Positions 1 to 8,953 of a stretch of 64,000 nucleotides of DNA are shown piece by piece. Below the pieces are notes generated by a model, which saw nothing but the letters and a program-made list of their open reading frames with translations, was not told the origin of the DNA and made no database searches. Source of the stretch: an uncultured Mycobacteriaceae bacterium (GTDB lineage Bacteria > Actinomycetota > Actinomycetes > Mycobacteriales > Mycobacteriaceae); the NCBI GenBank assembly GCA_902826815.1, contig CADEGF010000022.1:29561-93560 (forward strand), in the 5' to 3' direction. Position 1 is the stretch's first letter; each line of letters opens with the position of its first letter. A program made the translations under genes and the position numbers.

Positions 1-717
1 GGCTGCGTCGGTGGTGTTCGAGCACACCAGCGTCGAGCCGGCAACCAGCGTGGCCAGCAGACCGAAGGCGAATCCGCCGATCCAGAAGAAGGGCGAGTTG
101 CAGAACAGTTTGTCCTCGGCGGTCAGTCCCCGGATCGCGTTGAGATTGCGCTGATGTCCGAGTAGGGCGGCGTGAGTGTGCACAACGCCCTTTGGCGCAC
201 CTGTCGAACCCGAGGTGTAGACGATCGCCAACGTGTCCGATCCGTCGACGTCGGCTTCCAGCGCAGCGAGCGGTGCCGCGTCGGCTGTGGCTTCCGGATA
301 GCTGTCGATCAGCACGTGACGCAGCAGCGGAGCCGAGCCCCGGATCTCGGCAATGCGGACATCGAAGTCGTTGCCGCGATAGGACGATGCGGCCAGCAGA
401 ATCGCCACATCGCTGTGGGTCAGCTGGTGCAGAAGCTCCTGCGCCGTGGCGAAGGTGGTGAACGGGACGACAACCGCCCCGATCCTTGCGGCCGCCAACA
501 TACCGACCACGAAGTCGGACCCGTTCGGGTGCAGCAGGCCGACGTGCGCGCCTTTTCCGGCGCCGATGGCGACGAGGCCGCGGGCGAGTTCTGCCGAGCG
601 GCGCTCGGCATCGGCGTAGGAGAGCCGGTCTGCGTCACAGACCAGCAGCGGGTGCGATCCCCGCGCCTCTGCTTGGCGTCGCAGCGTGTGTGCGACGGTG
701 TCGGGTTCAGCTGCCAC
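1..717 (-). CDS. Acyl-CoA synthetase (AMP-binding), partial at window edge
   Basis: N-terminal 239 residues of a class I adenylate-forming enzyme; the rest lies beyond the left edge. The GTG at 717-715 overlaps the upstream ligase gene by 11 bases in another frame, as expected for coupled translation. The ATP-binding loop YTSGSTGAPKG is at residues 167-177 and is followed by FFWIGGFAFG, a typical start of the acyl pocket region. The family makes acyl-AMP and then acyl-CoA from a carboxylic acid. It is the last visible gene of a five-gene minus-strand operon with another ligase and three crotonases. Substrate unknown. Confidence 0.85.
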   Translation of the reverse strand, partial: MAAEPDTVAHTLRRQAEARGSHPLLVCDADRLSYADAERRSAELARGLVAIGAGKGAHVGLLHPNGSDFVVGMLAAARIGAVVVPFTTFATAQELLHQLTHSDVAILLAASSYRGNDFDVRIAEIRGSAPLLRHVLIDSYPEATADAAPLAALEADVDGSDTLAIVYTSGSTGAPKGVVHTHAALLGHQRNLNAIRGLTAEDKLFCNSPFFWIGGFAFGLLATLVAGSTLVCSNTTDAA

Positions 718-2149
718 GGATGGCGCTCAGATCGGGCTTGCCGGACGGGGTGCGGGGGATGGCGTCGACGATGGCGATCTCGGTGGGGATCTCATAGCGT
801 GCCAGCCGTTTCTCCAAGAACTCCATCAGCTCCGCGGCATCGGTCGATGCGGCCTTTCGCAGCTCGACCACCGCGACGGGGGTTTCGCCGAGGCGTTCGT
901 CGGGCCGCCCCACCACGGCGGCGCCCAGCACGGCGGGGTGGCTCTCCAGCGCGGCCCTGACATCGTCGGGCATCACCTTGAAGCCGCCTCGGATGATCGC
1001 CTGGTCGGCACGGCCGAGGATCCACAGGAAGCCGTCTTCGTCGATGCGGGCCATATCGGTGGTCCGCATCCAGTCCGCCGACGGCCCGAGCTGCCCGGGC
1101 TTGACCTCGAGCAGGCCCGCCTGATCCGGCCCGAGCGGACTGCCGTCGTCGTCGACCACCCGCAGTTGCGCGCCGGGGTTGGCACGTCCGACACTGCCCC
1201 GCTTGGCCTGCCAGTGCTTCTGGTGATCGGCCAGCGACCAGCCGGCAACGCCGCCGCCGAACTCTGTTGCGGCATAGGACGTCAGCACTGGGATCCCGAA
1301 CTTGTCTGCGAATGCGTCGGCGTCCTCGGCAGACAGCGGCGCGGTGCCGGACGTGACGACACGGATGCTGTCGAGATCTTCGCGGCGCACTGCGGAGTGC
1401 AGCACCATCCGCAGTGCGGCGGGCACAAGGGATACCGCGCGGGGTCGGTGCCTGCGCACAGCGTCGGCCCACTTGTCGAGGTCGAATCTTTCCAACAGCG
1501 CGAAAGGCCTTGCCTCGGCGAGGCATTGCAGCACCCGGAATACGCCGCCGATGTGCACAAGGGGCGCGTTGACGATCGCGACGCCGCCGCGAACCTCCGC
1601 CGGGGAGGGAGAGTTCTCCGGTTCCGGGCCCATCACGCTGTGCGCCAGCATGTCGTAGGTCAGGTCGATCCGCTTCGGCGGTCCGGTCGTGCCGCTTGTC
1701 AGCATTCGCACCGCGACCCCGGGTCGGGCGTCGTCGTGACCGTCGCCGGTCTCAAGGACTCGCGGCTCGGCGTCGAGCGTCGAGATCGAAACCAGCGTCG
1801 ATCCGGATTCCTTGTCGACGAGCTTCGCCAGATCGTCTGTGTCGCCGATGATCACCGGCAGCCCAAGTGCGGCGATATCGCCCTTGGTTCGGTCGTCGCC
1901 GCGCGACGGGTTGATGACGACGACCGACCCGCCGGCAAGCAGCACTCCGAGGAAAGCGGCGATGTGGGACGGCCGGTTGCGCAACAGCATGCCGACCTGG
2001 CCGCGGCCGTCGACCATCGCTTCGATTCGCCGGGCCAACGTGGCGAGACCGCCGTAGGTGAACCAGTCGCTGTCGTGTTCGATCGCGGACGCATCGGGTG
2101 CCAGGTCGAGCACGGTGGCAATCCGTTGGCGCAGAGGGTGTCCGGTCAT
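707..2149 (-). CDS. Acyl-CoA synthetase (AMP-binding, FadD-like), 480 aa
   Basis: Complete ATP-dependent acyl-CoA ligase. The ATP loop TSGTTGPPKR is at residues 151-160, with Arg where most members have Gly. A5-like SYAATEFGGG, the hinge region GRADQAIIRGGFKV and the C-terminal lysine motif PSGKPD are all present, so both domains look intact. The ATG is chosen because it forms a TGATG junction with the crotonase stop at 2149; an in-frame upstream extension would read into that gene. Two adjacent, non-identical ligases suggest activation of two acids in one pathway. Substrate not predictable from sequence. Confidence 0.88.
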   Translation of the reverse strand: MTGHPLRQRIATVLDLAPDASAIEHDSDWFTYGGLATLARRIEAMVDGRGQVGMLLRNRPSHIAAFLGVLLAGGSVVVINPSRGDDRTKGDIAALGLPVIIGDTDDLAKLVDKESGSTLVSISTLDAEPRVLETGDGHDDARPGVAVRMLTSGTTGPPKRIDLTYDMLAHSVMGPEPENSPSPAEVRGGVAIVNAPLVHIGGVFRVLQCLAEARPFALLERFDLDKWADAVRRHRPRAVSLVPAALRMVLHSAVRREDLDSIRVVTSGTAPLSAEDADAFADKFGIPVLTSYAATEFGGGVAGWSLADHQKHWQAKRGSVGRANPGAQLRVVDDDGSPLGPDQAGLLEVKPGQLGPSADWMRTTDMARIDEDGFLWILGRADQAIIRGGFKVMPDDVRAALESHPAVLGAAVVGRPDERLGETPVAVVELRKAASTDAAELMEFLEKRLARYEIPTEIAIVDAIPRTPSGKPDLSAIRGS

Positions 2150-2937
2150 CACCGGATCCGTGGCTCGGATTTCACCGGCCCACCCCGTTCCGCGAGCTCG
2201 GCGGTGCCGATCGGGTTTCCGAGCCGGGTGTAGATCAGGTTCTGCTCGAGCGCGGCCCGGTACGGCTTGTCGAGCGACTCCCAAATCGCCTTCACGGTGC
2301 CCTGGGTCGCCGACGGCGGCTTGGCGGCGATCGTCGCCGCGACAGTATGGGCGCGGTCGGCGAGCTGGTCGCGCGATACGACCTCGGTCACCAGCCCGAT
2401 TCGCAACGCGGTGTCGGCGCCGACCCGTTCGTCGTTACCCATCAGGGCGATTCGCAGCGTCTCGGCAAGGCCGACGCGCCGCATCATGCCGATCGGCTCT
2501 AGCGCGCAGACCAGGCCTGCGGAGACGTGCGAGTCGAAGAACGTGGCATCGTCGCTGCAGATGACGACGTCGGACTCGTTGACGAAGTAGAACGCGCCCG
2601 CGGTGCAGATACCGTGCACGGCGCTCACCACCGGCTTCCACATCTTCTGCCACTTGGGGCTTAACAGCTCTCCTGGGTCTTCGTGGTTCCAGACGTTGTC
2701 GGGTTGGCCGTAGGACGATTTGACGTCAAGGCCCGCGCTGAACGCGCGATCGCCTGCCGCGCGCAGCACCACCGCGTGCACCGAGTCGTCGAGCTTCACG
2801 ATCCGCCAGGCCCGCGCCATCTCCTCGCACATCGTCCGGTTGAACGCGTTGAGCGCGTCGGGCCGGTTCAACGTGATGGTGGCGACATGATCGTCGGCAT
2901 CGACGTCGAGCAGGATGGTCTCGAAGGTCTCGCTCAT
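2149..2937 (-). CDS. Crotonase (enoyl-CoA hydratase/isomerase family), 262 aa
   Basis: Crotonase fold protein. ITLNRPDALNAFNR near the N-terminus and FSAGLDVK (first oxyanion-hole strand) are typical. By eye, the two catalytic glutamates of classical hydratases are replaced: the GICTAGAFYF segment has Tyr at the first position, and FFDSHVSAGL has His at the second. The next gene upstream shares the FFD-HVS-GL block, so both belong to one subfamily, and simple hydration is uncertain. The start at 2937 gives an ATGA overlap with the upstream stop; an ATG six bases earlier is the alternative. Middle gene of the 4577-to-1 operon. Confidence 0.85.
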   Translation of the reverse strand: MSETFETILLDVDADDHVATITLNRPDALNAFNRTMCEEMARAWRIVKLDDSVHAVVLRAAGDRAFSAGLDVKSSYGQPDNVWNHEDPGELLSPKWQKMWKPVVSAVHGICTAGAFYFVNESDVVICSDDATFFDSHVSAGLVCALEPIGMMRRVGLAETLRIALMGNDERVGADTALRIGLVTEVVSRDQLADRAHTVAATIAAKPPSATQGTVKAIWESLDKPYRAALEQNLIYTRLGNPIGTAELAERGGPVKSEPRIR

Positions 2938-3746
2938 CTGCACTGCCAGTTCGGTGTGCGCTTATCGACGAAGGCCCTCGGCCCCTCGAGGGAGTCCTCG
3001 GTATGCAGGTTGCGCTCCCTGAACGCCTCCGCGAGGATCTCGCCCTCGTGCAGTGGCAGGTCAAGCGTCTTGTGGATCGCGAGCCGGGTGCCCCGAACAG
3101 CAAGCGGCGCATTGCTGTTCACCATGTCGGCGATCTCGTTCGCGCGCTCCAGCAGGCGTTCATCTTCGACGACTTCGCTGATCATGCCCAGCTCGTACGC
3201 GCGCTGCGCATCCATCCGCTCGTGCTTACCGGTCAATGCCATCCGCAGCGCGACGTTTCGCGGCAGCACGCGTGCCAGTCGCACCATCTCGCGGCCGGCG
3301 ACCAGTCCGATGCTGACGTGCGGGTCGAAGAAGGTGGCTTTGGCGGACGCGATGACGATGTCGCCGGTGGTGACCCAGTCCAGTCCTGCGCCGCAGCAGA
3401 TTCCGTTGATCGCGGCCAGTACCGGCTTGGCCATCCGGCGGAACGGCGGGGTGCCCTCCTGCGGCGCCTCCCACTGGTCGTAGGAGGACAGGTAGGCGTT
3501 GGCGTTGATGACCTTGCCGTCCTCGGGGATCTGCTTGGCGTCGGCACCCGTGCAGAACGCGCGCCCCGTTCCGGTGACGACGAGAATCCAGACGTTCTCG
3601 TCGTTCTCGGCATCGTCGTAGGCGGCCCGCAGCTCGGTGATCATGTGCGGGCTCAGCGCATTGAGGGCCTCGGGACGGTTAAGCGTGATGATTGCCTTGT
3701 GCCCGTCGACCTCGTAGTTGATGGTGTCGTACGACCTAGCTGCCAT
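2934..3746 (-). CDS. Crotonase (enoyl-CoA hydratase/isomerase family), 270 aa
   Basis: Crotonase fold: ITLNRPEALNALSP at the N-terminus and FCTGADAK for the oxyanion hole. The first classical Glu position reads Asp in GICCGAGLDW, and the second reads His in FFDPHVSIGL, shared with the downstream gene. This suggests a non-hydratase chemistry such as hydrolysis or retro-Claisen cleavage, both known elsewhere in the superfamily; that part is inference. The ATG at 3746 is preceded by GAAGGGAA at a good distance. It overlaps the next gene by four bases. Its transcript probably starts ahead of 4577. Confidence 0.87.
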   Translation of the reverse strand: MAARSYDTINYEVDGHKAIITLNRPEALNALSPHMITELRAAYDDAENDENVWILVVTGTGRAFCTGADAKQIPEDGKVINANAYLSSYDQWEAPQEGTPPFRRMAKPVLAAINGICCGAGLDWVTTGDIVIASAKATFFDPHVSIGLVAGREMVRLARVLPRNVALRMALTGKHERMDAQRAYELGMISEVVEDERLLERANEIADMVNSNAPLAVRGTRLAIHKTLDLPLHEGEILAEAFRERNLHTEDSLEGPRAFVDKRTPNWQCR

Positions 3747-3764
3747 CGGTGTTCCCTTCGTCGG

Positions 3765-4577
3765 TCATCGGCCACCGAACTCCGGCGTGCGTCGCTCATG
3801 GAACGCGGACAGGCCCTCTTTGAAATCCGTTGTCCGGCAGGAGAGCTCCAGGTTGAACAGTTCCTGGTTCATCGTCTGCGACAGGGTCGCGTGCTGGCCG
3901 TAGTGAATCGCCTGCTTGGCAAGACCGACCGCGACCGTGGGTGCGCAGGCAAGCTGGGTGAGGAGCGCGTCGACAGCCTGATCCAGGCCGGACGGATCGA
4001 CGGCCTCGTGGATGACGCCCCACTGCGCAGCGTCGGATCCGGTCACCTTCTCGCCGAGCAGCAGCATCCGCTTCGCTCTGGCCAGACCCACCAATCGGGG
4101 AAGCAGCCACGTCGAGCCGGAGTCCGGGCTGAAGCCACGGATCACGAACGGCTCCCAGAACACCGCGTCGTCGGCGGCAATCGTGAAGTCGGCGGCCAGC
4201 GCGAGGTTGGCGCCGAGGCCGACGGCCCAGCCACGCACGCTGCACACCACGGGCAACTGGATGCTGTGCACGAGTTCGATGAGCCGGTGTGAGGTGTGGG
4301 GGATGCGACGTACGAGGTCGCCGGTGCGTGGCCGCTGTCCGCCTGCATTCGAGGCCACCCAGTCGGCGCCCGCGCAGAAGTCGTCGCCCTCGCCGCGAAC
4401 GTGGATGACCCGCAACGCATCATCAGTTGCGGCCTCGGTCAGTGCGCCGACGAGTGCGTCGACCATCGAGTGGCTCAGTGAGTTCCTTCTCGCGGGACGG
4501 TCGAGCGTGAGCCGCAGTACCTCCCCGTCCCGGTGCGCTATCACCGCACCGTCGGTGGAACCGACCTGTTGACTCAC
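3765..4577 (-). CDS. Crotonase (enoyl-CoA hydratase/isomerase family), 270 aa
   Basis: First gene of the minus-strand operon that ends with the partial ligase at the window edge. LTLDRPARRNSLSHSM and FCAGADWV are crotonase signatures. RGWAVGLGANLAL has Asn at the first classical Glu position and FWEPFVIRGF has Phe at the second, so the catalytic mode is uncertain. The GTG start at 4577 follows AGAAGGGAC. About 25 bases further upstream is a copy of the region-wide palindrome (4602-4620), on the side shared with the divergent thioesterase-like gene. Confidence 0.86.
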   Translation of the reverse strand: MSQQVGSTDGAVIAHRDGEVLRLTLDRPARRNSLSHSMVDALVGALTEAATDDALRVIHVRGEGDDFCAGADWVASNAGGQRPRTGDLVRRIPHTSHRLIELVHSIQLPVVCSVRGWAVGLGANLALAADFTIAADDAVFWEPFVIRGFSPDSGSTWLLPRLVGLARAKRMLLLGEKVTGSDAAQWGVIHEAVDPSGLDQAVDALLTQLACAPTVAVGLAKQAIHYGQHATLSQTMNQELFNLELSCRTTDFKEGLSAFHERRTPEFGGR

Positions 4578-4601
4578 CGCCGGGTCCCTTCTCGAGCCGG
4601 A

Positions 4602-4620
4602 TACGGATACCCATACAGTA
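4602..4620. promoter_or_regulatory. Candidate TetR operator copy 1
   Basis: TACGGATACCCATACAGTA fits the shared 19-base palindrome; the right half is nearly perfect and the left half is degenerate. It lies between the divergent operons starting at 4577 and 4666. TACAGT on the plus strand and TACTGT on the minus strand could serve as -10 elements, so binding would block both directions. Confidence 0.55.
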
Positions 4621-4632
4621 GGCTAAACCATT

Positions 4633-4651
4633 ACTATCCTATACAAGATAG
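4633..4651. promoter_or_regulatory. Short inverted repeat in the divergent promoter region
   Basis: CTATC and GATAG arms separated by eight bases lie directly before the AGAAAGGAAAG ribosome site of the 4666 gene. It does not fit the 19-base TetR-type palindrome, so it may be a site for the nearby GntR-family regulator (5321-6070), or only promoter sequence. Weak evidence. Confidence 0.25.
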
Positions 4652-4665
4652 AAAGGAAAGCCCGG

Positions 4666-5316
4666 ATGGCGGACGGTGACACCCCCCGGTTCGGCGAGCA
4701 ACCGCTGGCCCAGACCGTTGTCGCCGCGAGCGCGCTCCGGCATCTCGCGGGTCAGCTGTTGTCCCTGGAGCATCCGCACCCCGCCGTGGATGCCATGCTC
4801 GAGCAGCTCGGTGAATGGCAGAAGGAACTGGCAGGCGCCGTCGCGCCCGATGCCACCCCGCGGGTCGGCGCCGACGGCGCAGACACCCAGCGGGTGTACC
4901 TCTCCCACGCATTCGACATCGGCGCATTCAACCCGTGCTTTCCCACCTACGAGTTCGATCACATCGACGCGGATAGGGCGGAGGGCACGGTCACGTTCCC
5001 CGTCGTCTACGAAGGCCCGCCTGGACTTGTGCACGGCGGCTTCCTCGCCGTCTTCTTCGACTGCGTGATCCAGCATCAGAACTGCGCGACCGAGCTTTCG
5101 GGGAAGACGCGCTCGCTGAACGTGAAGTTCCGCAGGCCTACGCCCATCCTCACCGAACTGCGCTTCGACATCGTGCGGGAACAAGCCGACCGCGGTGTCA
5201 CGTCGACCGCGCGGCTGTCGCTGGACGACGAGGTGCTGTGCATCGGCGAGGCCACCACGCTCGCCCTGTCTCCGGACAAGCTGACCGGCTTTAACTTCGG
5301 CAAGCGGCGGGCCTGA
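4666..5316 (+). CDS. Hotdog-fold thioesterase-like protein (PaaI type), 216 aa
   Basis: The C-terminal half carries a hotdog domain: GLVHGGFLAVFFDCV (residues 120-134) with Asp132 near the active site, then a strand KTRSLNVKFRRPTP. The first 80 residues are an extra helical segment not needed for the fold. Such proteins hydrolyse acyl-CoA thioesters and may recycle CoA from dead-end intermediates. ATG 4666 follows AGAAAGGAAAG. It is the first gene of a plus-strand operon with a GntR regulator (5 bases downstream) and a crotonase. It resembles the minus-strand hotdog gene at 30273 in its HGG motif but is clearly different. Confidence 0.75.
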   Translation: MADGDTPRFGEQPLAQTVVAASALRHLAGQLLSLEHPHPAVDAMLEQLGEWQKELAGAVAPDATPRVGADGADTQRVYLSHAFDIGAFNPCFPTYEFDHIDADRAEGTVTFPVVYEGPPGLVHGGFLAVFFDCVIQHQNCATELSGKTRSLNVKFRRPTPILTELRFDIVREQADRGVTSTARLSLDDEVLCIGEATTLALSPDKLTGFNFGKRRA

Positions 5317-5320
5317 GCTC

Positions 5321-6070
5321 ATGGAGTTGAACGGAATTCGCCAGCCGCGCGTGGCAGAGATCGTTGCGGCGCGACTGCGCGACGAGATCCTGTCCGGCCG
5401 GCTGAAGGAGCTTCCCTCGCAGGAGAGCCTGTTCCAGCAGTTCGCCGTGAGTCCGCCTGCGATGCGCGAGGCGATCCACATCCTGGAGACCGACGGTCTG
5501 ATCTCGGTGCGGCGCGGCAACGTCGGGGGAGCGGTGGTTCACCTGCCGTCGGCGGCGCGCACCGCGCACATGATCAGCATGGTGCTGCAGACCCGCGACT
5601 CCACCCCGGCAGATGTCAGTGAGGCGCTGCTGCACCTCGAACCGATCTGCGCGGGGATGTGCGCATCGCGCGAAGACCGGATGACCGAGGTCGTTCCGTA
5701 CCTGCAGGCCGAAATCGACCGTCAGACAGAACAGTTCGACGATGTGTCGGCATATGTGCCCAACGCGCGGCGCTTTCACGAAGCGCTGGTGTCCCGGTGC
5801 GGCAACGAACCGATGATCCTGTTGATCGGCTCGCTGGAGTTGATCTGGTCGGCGCATGAGTCGTCGGTGTGGAGCGACGACGATGTGAACCCCAAGACGA
5901 TGCGCGCCGCGCTTCGTGACCACCAGAGGTTGTTGGACGCGATCGGCGACGGCAACGCGTCGCGCGCGGTGAAGTTGGCCCAGGACCATCTCGCCGCGGC
6001 GCGGCGCAACACGTTGGCGGCGGGTGCGGACAAAACCATTGAGGCGAAACTGATTTCGAGGAGCCAGTGA
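5321..6070 (+). CDS. GntR/FadR-family transcriptional regulator, 249 aa
   Basis: N-terminal winged helix (about residues 10-75): RLRDEILSGRL, SQESLFQQFAVSPPAMREAI, and a wing ISVRRGNVGGAVV. A helical FCD domain follows (about 90-235), with RFHEALVSRCGNEPM and DHQRLLDAIGDGNASRA, the usual ligand pocket helices that hold a metal and a carboxylate or acyl effector. It is coupled to the crotonase downstream. It may regulate this operon in addition to the TetR-type palindrome, with the CTATC/GATAG repeat at 4633 as a possible target; this is inference. Confidence 0.88.
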   Translation: MELNGIRQPRVAEIVAARLRDEILSGRLKELPSQESLFQQFAVSPPAMREAIHILETDGLISVRRGNVGGAVVHLPSAARTAHMISMVLQTRDSTPADVSEALLHLEPICAGMCASREDRMTEVVPYLQAEIDRQTEQFDDVSAYVPNARRFHEALVSRCGNEPMILLIGSLELIWSAHESSVWSDDDVNPKTMRAALRDHQRLLDAIGDGNASRAVKLAQDHLAAARRNTLAAGADKTIEAKLISRSQ

Positions 6071-6072
6071 CG

Positions 6073-6945
6073 ATGACTGCGTCAACCGACGACCGCGTGC
6101 TGTTCGAGGTCGACCCCGACAAGCGGATCGCGACGATCACCTTCAACAACCCCAGGCAGCGCAACTCCTACGACGCGGCCATGCGCGAGGCCGTCGCCAG
6201 GTGCCTGGATCACGTCGCAGAGAATGACGACATCACCGTGGTACTGCTACGCGGGGCGGACGGGGTATTCAGCACAGGCGCGGATATGAACAACGCATAC
6301 GGCTGGTATGGGAAGGACGAGCCTGGCAAGAAGAGCAGGCCGAGCCAGCGGCGCCGATTGACGGTGGACCGCAAGTCATTCGGCTTCTACCACAATCTGA
6401 TGGGGTTCCCGAAGGTCACCGTCGGCGAGATCAGTGGATACGCGCTCGGCGGCGGATTCGAGATGGCATTGATGACCGATATCTCCGTCATCGCCCGTGA
6501 CACGAAGATCGGCATGCCTGCCACCCGTTTCCTCGGGCCCGCGCTTGGCAGCCTGCACATGTTCTTCCACCGCCTCGGCCCTGTGCTGTCCCGGCGGCTG
6601 CTGCTGACCGGCGACATCATCGAAGCCGGTGCGGTCGAACACCTCGGCGTCTTCACCGACACGTGCGACCCGGACAAGGTCGCCGCAAGGGCGAGGTACT
6701 GGGCGGAGAAGGCGGCGAAGATGCCTGCCGACGGCGTCGTCATCGCCAAGGAGGCGTTCCGTCTCGTCGAGCAGAGCCAGGCCTATCAGGGTGAGGAAGT
6801 GGCGAGCTATCTGTTCCACGCCTACGGGACGAACCTGCAGTTCGCCGAAGGTGAGTTCAACTTCGTCAAGACGCGGGCGGCGCACGGGGCCAAGGAGGCG
6901 TTCCGCCTGCGTGACGAGCATTTCCACGTGCCCGAGCCGCAGTGA
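6073..6945 (+). CDS. Crotonase (enoyl-CoA hydratase/isomerase family), 290 aa
   Basis: Crotonase with ITFNNPRQRNSYDAAM and FSTGADMN. The first catalytic Glu is kept (SGYALGGGFEMAL), but the second position reads Ala in GMPATRFLG. A 25-residue basic insert (KDEPGKKSRPSQRRRL) lies after the oxyanion segment and makes it longer than most relatives. ATG 6073 is preferred because GAGGAG sits nine bases upstream; an in-frame GTG at 6067 overlapping the regulator stop is the alternative. Last gene of the 4666 operon. Confidence 0.85.
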   Translation: MTASTDDRVLFEVDPDKRIATITFNNPRQRNSYDAAMREAVARCLDHVAENDDITVVLLRGADGVFSTGADMNNAYGWYGKDEPGKKSRPSQRRRLTVDRKSFGFYHNLMGFPKVTVGEISGYALGGGFEMALMTDISVIARDTKIGMPATRFLGPALGSLHMFFHRLGPVLSRRLLLTGDIIEAGAVEHLGVFTDTCDPDKVAARARYWAEKAAKMPADGVVIAKEAFRLVEQSQAYQGEEVASYLFHAYGTNLQFAEGEFNFVKTRAAHGAKEAFRLRDEHFHVPEPQ

Positions 6946-6956
6946 GGCCGGTCACA

Positions 6957-6975
6957 TACTGAACGCTATACATTA
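6957..6975. promoter_or_regulatory. Candidate TetR operator copy 2
   Basis: TACTGAACGCTATACATTA matches the shared palindrome with both halves degenerate. TACATT at 6969-6974 could be the -10 of the thiolase gene at 7026, giving a 5' leader of about 44 bases. Confidence 0.5.
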
Positions 6976-7025
6976 TCTGCTACTTTTGTAACGTCGCTAA
7001 TACCAAAAGCTGAGGTCACGCAATC

Positions 7026-8201
7026 ATGGGCACACCTGTCATCGTCGGCGCCACCAGGACGGCCATCGGCCGCTCCTTCAAGGGCACGCTGGTCAACACA
7101 CCGCCGGAAACCTTGATCACCACGGTGCTTCCCGAGGTCGTCCGCCGGTCCGGTGTCGACCCGGCCGCGTTCGACGACATCATCATCGCCGAATCGCATT
7201 ACGGCGGCGGCGACCTCGCCCGCTATGCCGCAACCGCAACCGGAATGGACGGCGTTCCCGGTCAGTCGGTGAACCGGCACTGCGCGGGCAGCCTGACCGC
7301 CATCGGCAATGCGGCCGCCCAGATCGGCTCAGGTATGGAGCGCGCGTTGGTCGCAGGCGGCGTGCAGTCGCTGTCGATGACCCCGCTGACGAACTGGCGC
7401 ATCCCCGGTCCCGAGCTGAAGTTCGAGGAGCGGTGGATGCCGCCGACGCACGTCGAGACGCCGGATGCGCCGTGCAAGGACATGTCGATCACGGTCGGCT
7501 GGAACACTGCGCAGTCGGTCGGCATCACCCGCGAGGAGATGGATGCGTGGGCGGCGCGGTCGCATCAGCGCGCGATCGCCGCGATCGACGCAGGCAAGTT
7601 CGGAGACGAGATCATCCCGCTGAAGGTGCAGCAGTTCGACGGATCCGTCATCGACTTCAGCGTCGACGAGTTCCCGCGTCGCGACACCACCGTCGAGAAG
7701 CTGGCCGGGCTGAAGGTTCTGCATCCCGAGATCGAGGGCTTCTCCATCACCGCGGGCAACAGCAGCGGCACCAACGACGCCGCGGCCGCGGTGGCACTGG
7801 TCGACAGTGACTACGCCGACGCCGAGAAGCTGACCAAGATGGCGACCGTGAAGGCTTGGGCCTCAGCCGGTGTCGCTCCGCGCGACTGCGGGCTCGGTGC
7901 TGTCAAGGTGATCGGCAAGGTGCTCGACCGCGCGGGCTTGAAGCCGTCGGACGTCGCGCTGTGGGAGATCAACGAAGCTTTCGCCTCGGTGCCGATTGCG
8001 GCGTGTCGCGAACACGGCATCGACGAGGAGCTTGTCAATTTCTCCGGAAGCGGTTGCAGCCTCGGCCATCCCATCGCCGCATCGGGTGCGCGCATGGTGA
8101 CGACGCTGGTTTACGAGTTGCAGCGGCGCGGCGGCGGTATCGGGGTTGCCGCGATGTGCGCAGGCGGCGGCCAGGGCGGCGCCGTCGTCATCGAGGTCTA
8201 G
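7026..8201 (+). CDS. Acetyl-CoA acetyltransferase-type thiolase, 391 aa
   Basis: Complete thiolase. The acyl-accepting cysteine lies in NRHCAGSL (Cys86), NEAFA is present, His348 lies in GHPIAASG, and the second catalytic cysteine is in CAGGGQG (Cys378). These are the residues for thiolytic cleavage of a 3-ketoacyl-CoA, so it likely ends a beta-oxidation round. Its length is standard for the family. Single-gene unit: operator copy 2 lies upstream and the TetR gene converges from the other side with only three bases between stops. Confidence 0.92.
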   Translation: MGTPVIVGATRTAIGRSFKGTLVNTPPETLITTVLPEVVRRSGVDPAAFDDIIIAESHYGGGDLARYAATATGMDGVPGQSVNRHCAGSLTAIGNAAAQIGSGMERALVAGGVQSLSMTPLTNWRIPGPELKFEERWMPPTHVETPDAPCKDMSITVGWNTAQSVGITREEMDAWAARSHQRAIAAIDAGKFGDEIIPLKVQQFDGSVIDFSVDEFPRRDTTVEKLAGLKVLHPEIEGFSITAGNSSGTNDAAAAVALVDSDYADAEKLTKMATVKAWASAGVAPRDCGLGAVKVIGKVLDRAGLKPSDVALWEINEAFASVPIAACREHGIDEELVNFSGSGCSLGHPIAASGARMVTTLVYELQRRGGGIGVAAMCAGGGQGGAVVIEV

Positions 8202-8204
8202 CGA

Positions 8205-8924
8205 TTACTTCTTGCGCGCCGGCTTTTTCGTCGCGGCGATCAATCGCTCGGCGTGCTCGAGAATGCACTCGAGGCCGTAGTCGAAGTTGAAATCGTCTGC
8301 CGCGCCGATGCGGTGGCCCTTGGCGGTCGCCTGCGCGAGCAGCGGTGCGGTTGCCGCGTCGACGACCATCGTCTCCTCGAAGTCGCCCGCCCCGTCGCTC
8401 GCCCTGTTCTTGTCGTAGAGCCGTTGCAGCACAACGGATCCGCGCACATGAACCGACACCGCAGAGTAGGTGTCGAACGCGTCCTCGGGTGAGAGCCCCG
8501 CCTCGGCAAGGCTCTCGATGGCCTTCTCGACTGCGGCCACCCCGAGCTTCGCGGCGCGTGGGCTCAAAGCCGACCGGATCAGGATCAGGTCGCACAGAAT
8601 CGGGTTGGAGAGAAAGGTCTTTCGCATCGTGCGCGCGTGGTTGGCCAGCGTCTCGCGCCAGTCCTTGGCCTCCACGTACGGGGTGGCGAAGACGTACTGC
8701 TTGAGCGCGCGGTCGGTCATCGCGTTGAGCAGGTCGTCCTTCTTGCGGAAGTACCAGTAGATGCTCGTCACGCCGACGCCGAGGTGCTTGCCAAGAAGCG
8801 GCATGCTGAGGTTGTCGATGCCGACGTCCTCGGCGAGCTCGAATGCGCCCTTGATGATGTCGTCTGGATTGATGGACCCGCGTTCGCGCCGCGGACGCTT
8901 TTCCGCGGTTGCCTGCTTGGCCAC
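8205..8924 (-). CDS. TetR-family regulator, proposed master repressor of the cluster, 239 aa
   Basis: TetR family. The N-terminal helix-turn-helix contains SMPLLGKHLGVGVTSIYWYFRKK (about residues 39-61) after a basic tail (KRPRRERG); the rest is an all-helical ligand domain ending in a lysine-rich tail. GTG 8924 is chosen because GGAGG lies eight bases upstream; a TTG at 8939 would put that site inside the gene. Its promoter holds operator copy 3, shared with the divergent 9014 operon. The same palindrome occurs at seven other promoters, so this protein is the best candidate for the regulator, probably released by a CoA ester. Inference from position only. Confidence 0.88.
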   Translation of the reverse strand: MAKQATAEKRPRRERGSINPDDIIKGAFELAEDVGIDNLSMPLLGKHLGVGVTSIYWYFRKKDDLLNAMTDRALKQYVFATPYVEAKDWRETLANHARTMRKTFLSNPILCDLILIRSALSPRAAKLGVAAVEKAIESLAEAGLSPEDAFDTYSAVSVHVRGSVVLQRLYDKNRASDGAGDFEETMVVDAATAPLLAQATAKGHRIGAADDFNFDYGLECILEHAERLIAATKKPARKK

Positions 8925-8953
8925 GAGGGGCACCTCCAATTGTTTCGCTCGAC

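Noticed and set aside
686-2233. 515-residue plus-strand reading frame
   Set aside because: Entirely antisense to the acyl-CoA ligase at 707-2149, whose motifs are clear; no domain visible on this strand.
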